In this document: positions 7,201 to 7,440 of the stretch, piece by piece
How the letters are laid out: the number at the start of each line of letters is the position of its first letter
Position numbering within the stretch: the stretch's first letter is position 1
Position numbers and translations under genes: made by a program
The notes under the pieces: generated by a model
The model's database searches: none
What the model was told of the DNA's origin: nothing
What the model saw: only the letters and a program-made list of their open reading frames with translations
Assembly: GCA_020047775.1 (NCBI GenBank)
Contig: JAIFNK010000029.1
Coordinates: 1 to 7,440 of the forward strand
Origin: Akkermansia sp.
Lineage (GTDB): Bacteria > Verrucomicrobiota > Verrucomicrobiia > Verrucomicrobiales > Akkermansiaceae
DNA length: 7,440 nucleotides
Reading direction: 5' to 3'

Positions 7201-7440
7201 AACCGTTTCTCCGGCTTCACCGGCGGCACCGGGGGAGCAAGATCCACCACCCTGGCGGCAGTCTCGATTTCCCGCAGCCAATCGCCGAGCTTCGCGTCGA
7301 AGTAATGTCCGCCGCCGCTGCTGCCGCGGATTTTCGCCATCTCGGCGGCGATGAAGGTGAGCAGGGCGGCCGAGTGCTTGCAGAGATACGCCACAGGGCA
7401 GGAACAATCGGGGTCCACGGTCCATGCATCCTTCACCTTC
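4293..7440 (-). CDS. SNF2-family DEAD/DEAH-box helicase with SWIM zinc finger, 5' end cut by window edge
   Basis: At least 1,048 residues, open at the right edge; the GTG at 7436 is an internal valine codon, not a supported start. Numbering from it, a SWIM zinc finger appears first: Cys11, Cys13, Cys19, His21 (CSCPVAYLCKH). About 40-570 is a long region, probably the bacterial SNF2-associated domain. Two RecA-like lobes follow: LRHYQLEGYRWLQFL (584-598), Walker A DDMGLGKT (609-616), motif Ia APTSVVPNW (639-647), DEAQ box (706-709), motif III SGTPMEN (734-740), motif IV LLFSTFTSML (900-909), motif V SLKAGGTGLNLT (951-962) with HYDPWWNP (969-976), and motif VI DRAHRIGQT (984-992). All motifs are intact, so it should be an ATP-driven double-stranded DNA translocase. 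Bacterial SWIM-SNF2 proteins are widespread and mostly uncharacterised; relatives such as RapA act on RNA polymerase, but that role is not shown here. It converges on the M42 gene and shares no operon within the window. Confidence 0.95.
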   Translation of the reverse strand, partial: KVKDAWTVDPDCSCPVAYLCKHSAALLTFIAAEMAKIRGSSGGGHYFDAKLGDWLREIETAARVVDLAPPVPPVKPEKRFLAYCIEQPLAWEGKELHFVLRVGNHLKDGGVKISDSRSKADLSNPPKYLANEDFLVASMFHLRAGKRNSYNDLALTGGGWEELLEAAHATGRLFWGGEIESGMPGKKYTPITFGPPQAVSAVWKVQPSGSAKPELQCENPGVIVIPTQPARYLDPATGALGIAVSDLPAAVLGAWQNGPAVSAKDLAVISERFSAISTAALPVPAKVETDRREPAPPQPHLRVHARTINKGWEVINFIVGQISFRYEDSRLLPPLAKGHPQSHAEVRDGRRIFWSRDFEAEQAQVARLKMVGLMSLSNVVPATLLDTAALHSVVPVNPGISQQLTWLELLDSPEMQALRDSGWTIEVDPKAGLTSHDAPDFFPVIETDPDHGIDWFRFDITFELQGKQVSLIPIIAQAIRMDLPAADSPDLPEFLSVPCGNPEDGFIRFPAARLVAMVDQVRHLFLGKTGDGPIRIDRIAAAGVADGLAIDSSETTRALAKLGHSLRNITELPPAELPASLRAELRHYQLEGYRWLQFLAAHGLHGVLADDMGLGKTVQTLAHLAAECEKNPGLPSLVIAPTSVVPNWTAECEKFTPHLKVLTLQGKDRAAGFGEIAAADIVLTSYPLLARDFEALVRQKWHVIALDEAQYIKNPKSISAQNACLLKGAHRLCLSGTPMENHLGELWSLVRFLMPGFLGDEKSFNTNIRRPIERDRSGDAQLALNRRVSPLILRRTKDQVATELPEKTELIHGIDLTKKQSDLYESVRAAMDKRVRDAIVSKGLGQSHIIVLDALLKLRQICCHPQLLKSVAAQKVTESAKLEYLTAELLPTLIEEGRRILLFSTFTSMLALVEQHLVKEKIPYLKLTGQTKDRASLVKQFQKGETPVFLISLKAGGTGLNLTAADTVIHYDPWWNPAAENQATDRAHRIGQTKPVFVHKLVCRGTIEDRILDLQKHKSALVEALLSDETSKLRIDAETLSHLLAPLE

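Noticed and set aside
4293..7440. The SNF2 helicase as part of an anti-phage defence system.
   Set aside because: SNF2-like proteins occur in systems such as DISARM, but no methylase, nuclease or other defence gene is next to it here, and the SWIM-SNF2 layout is common as a stand-alone gene. The upstream side is outside the window.

Overview
This GC-rich bacterial window reads as chromosomal DNA, most likely from a Verrucomicrobiota member (Verrucomicrobiales-like). That is an inference from gene content and protein style: a membrane-anchored GH75-type protein, a DnaX with a half-lost zinc module and a short 'NDPLIQSALVKFEGKV' tail, few recognisable Shine-Dalgarno sites, and a large SWIM/SNF2 helicase. 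No single marker proves it.

Layout: (1) 1-1159, minus strand: the 5' part of a GH75 (fungal-type chitosanase family) gene, open to the left edge. Its frame has no stop inside the window. (2) 1160-1273: a divergent intergenic region with a promoter-like -35/-10 pair facing each way. Each -10 lies only 7-8 bases from its start codon, which suggests leaderless mRNAs. An inverted repeat lies between them. (3) 1274-2842, plus strand: dnaX (clamp-loader gamma/tau), starting with GTG. (4) 2874-3953, plus strand: an M42-family aminopeptidase with all metal ligands, 31 bases after dnaX and probably co-transcribed with it. (5) 3954-4292: a gap between convergent genes. It holds a GC-rich hairpin (probable terminator), a decayed C-terminal fragment of a retropepsin-like aspartic protease, and a nested inverted repeat that ends exactly at the helicase stop codon. 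(6) 4293-7440, minus strand: a SWIM-zinc-finger SNF2-family helicase, 5'-truncated by the right edge.

The genes do not form an obvious single pathway. dnaX is replication housekeeping, the M42 peptidase is probably intracellular peptide turnover, the GH75 protein is probably envelope-anchored polysaccharide degradation, and the SNF2 protein is a DNA- or RNA-polymerase-associated translocase of unknown specific role. I see no new multi-gene system. The points most worth checking are the paired leaderless-type promoters, the DnaX zinc-site substitutions, the protease remnant, and the nested inverted repeat. No rRNA, tRNA, CRISPR array, insertion sequence or phage gene was recognised.
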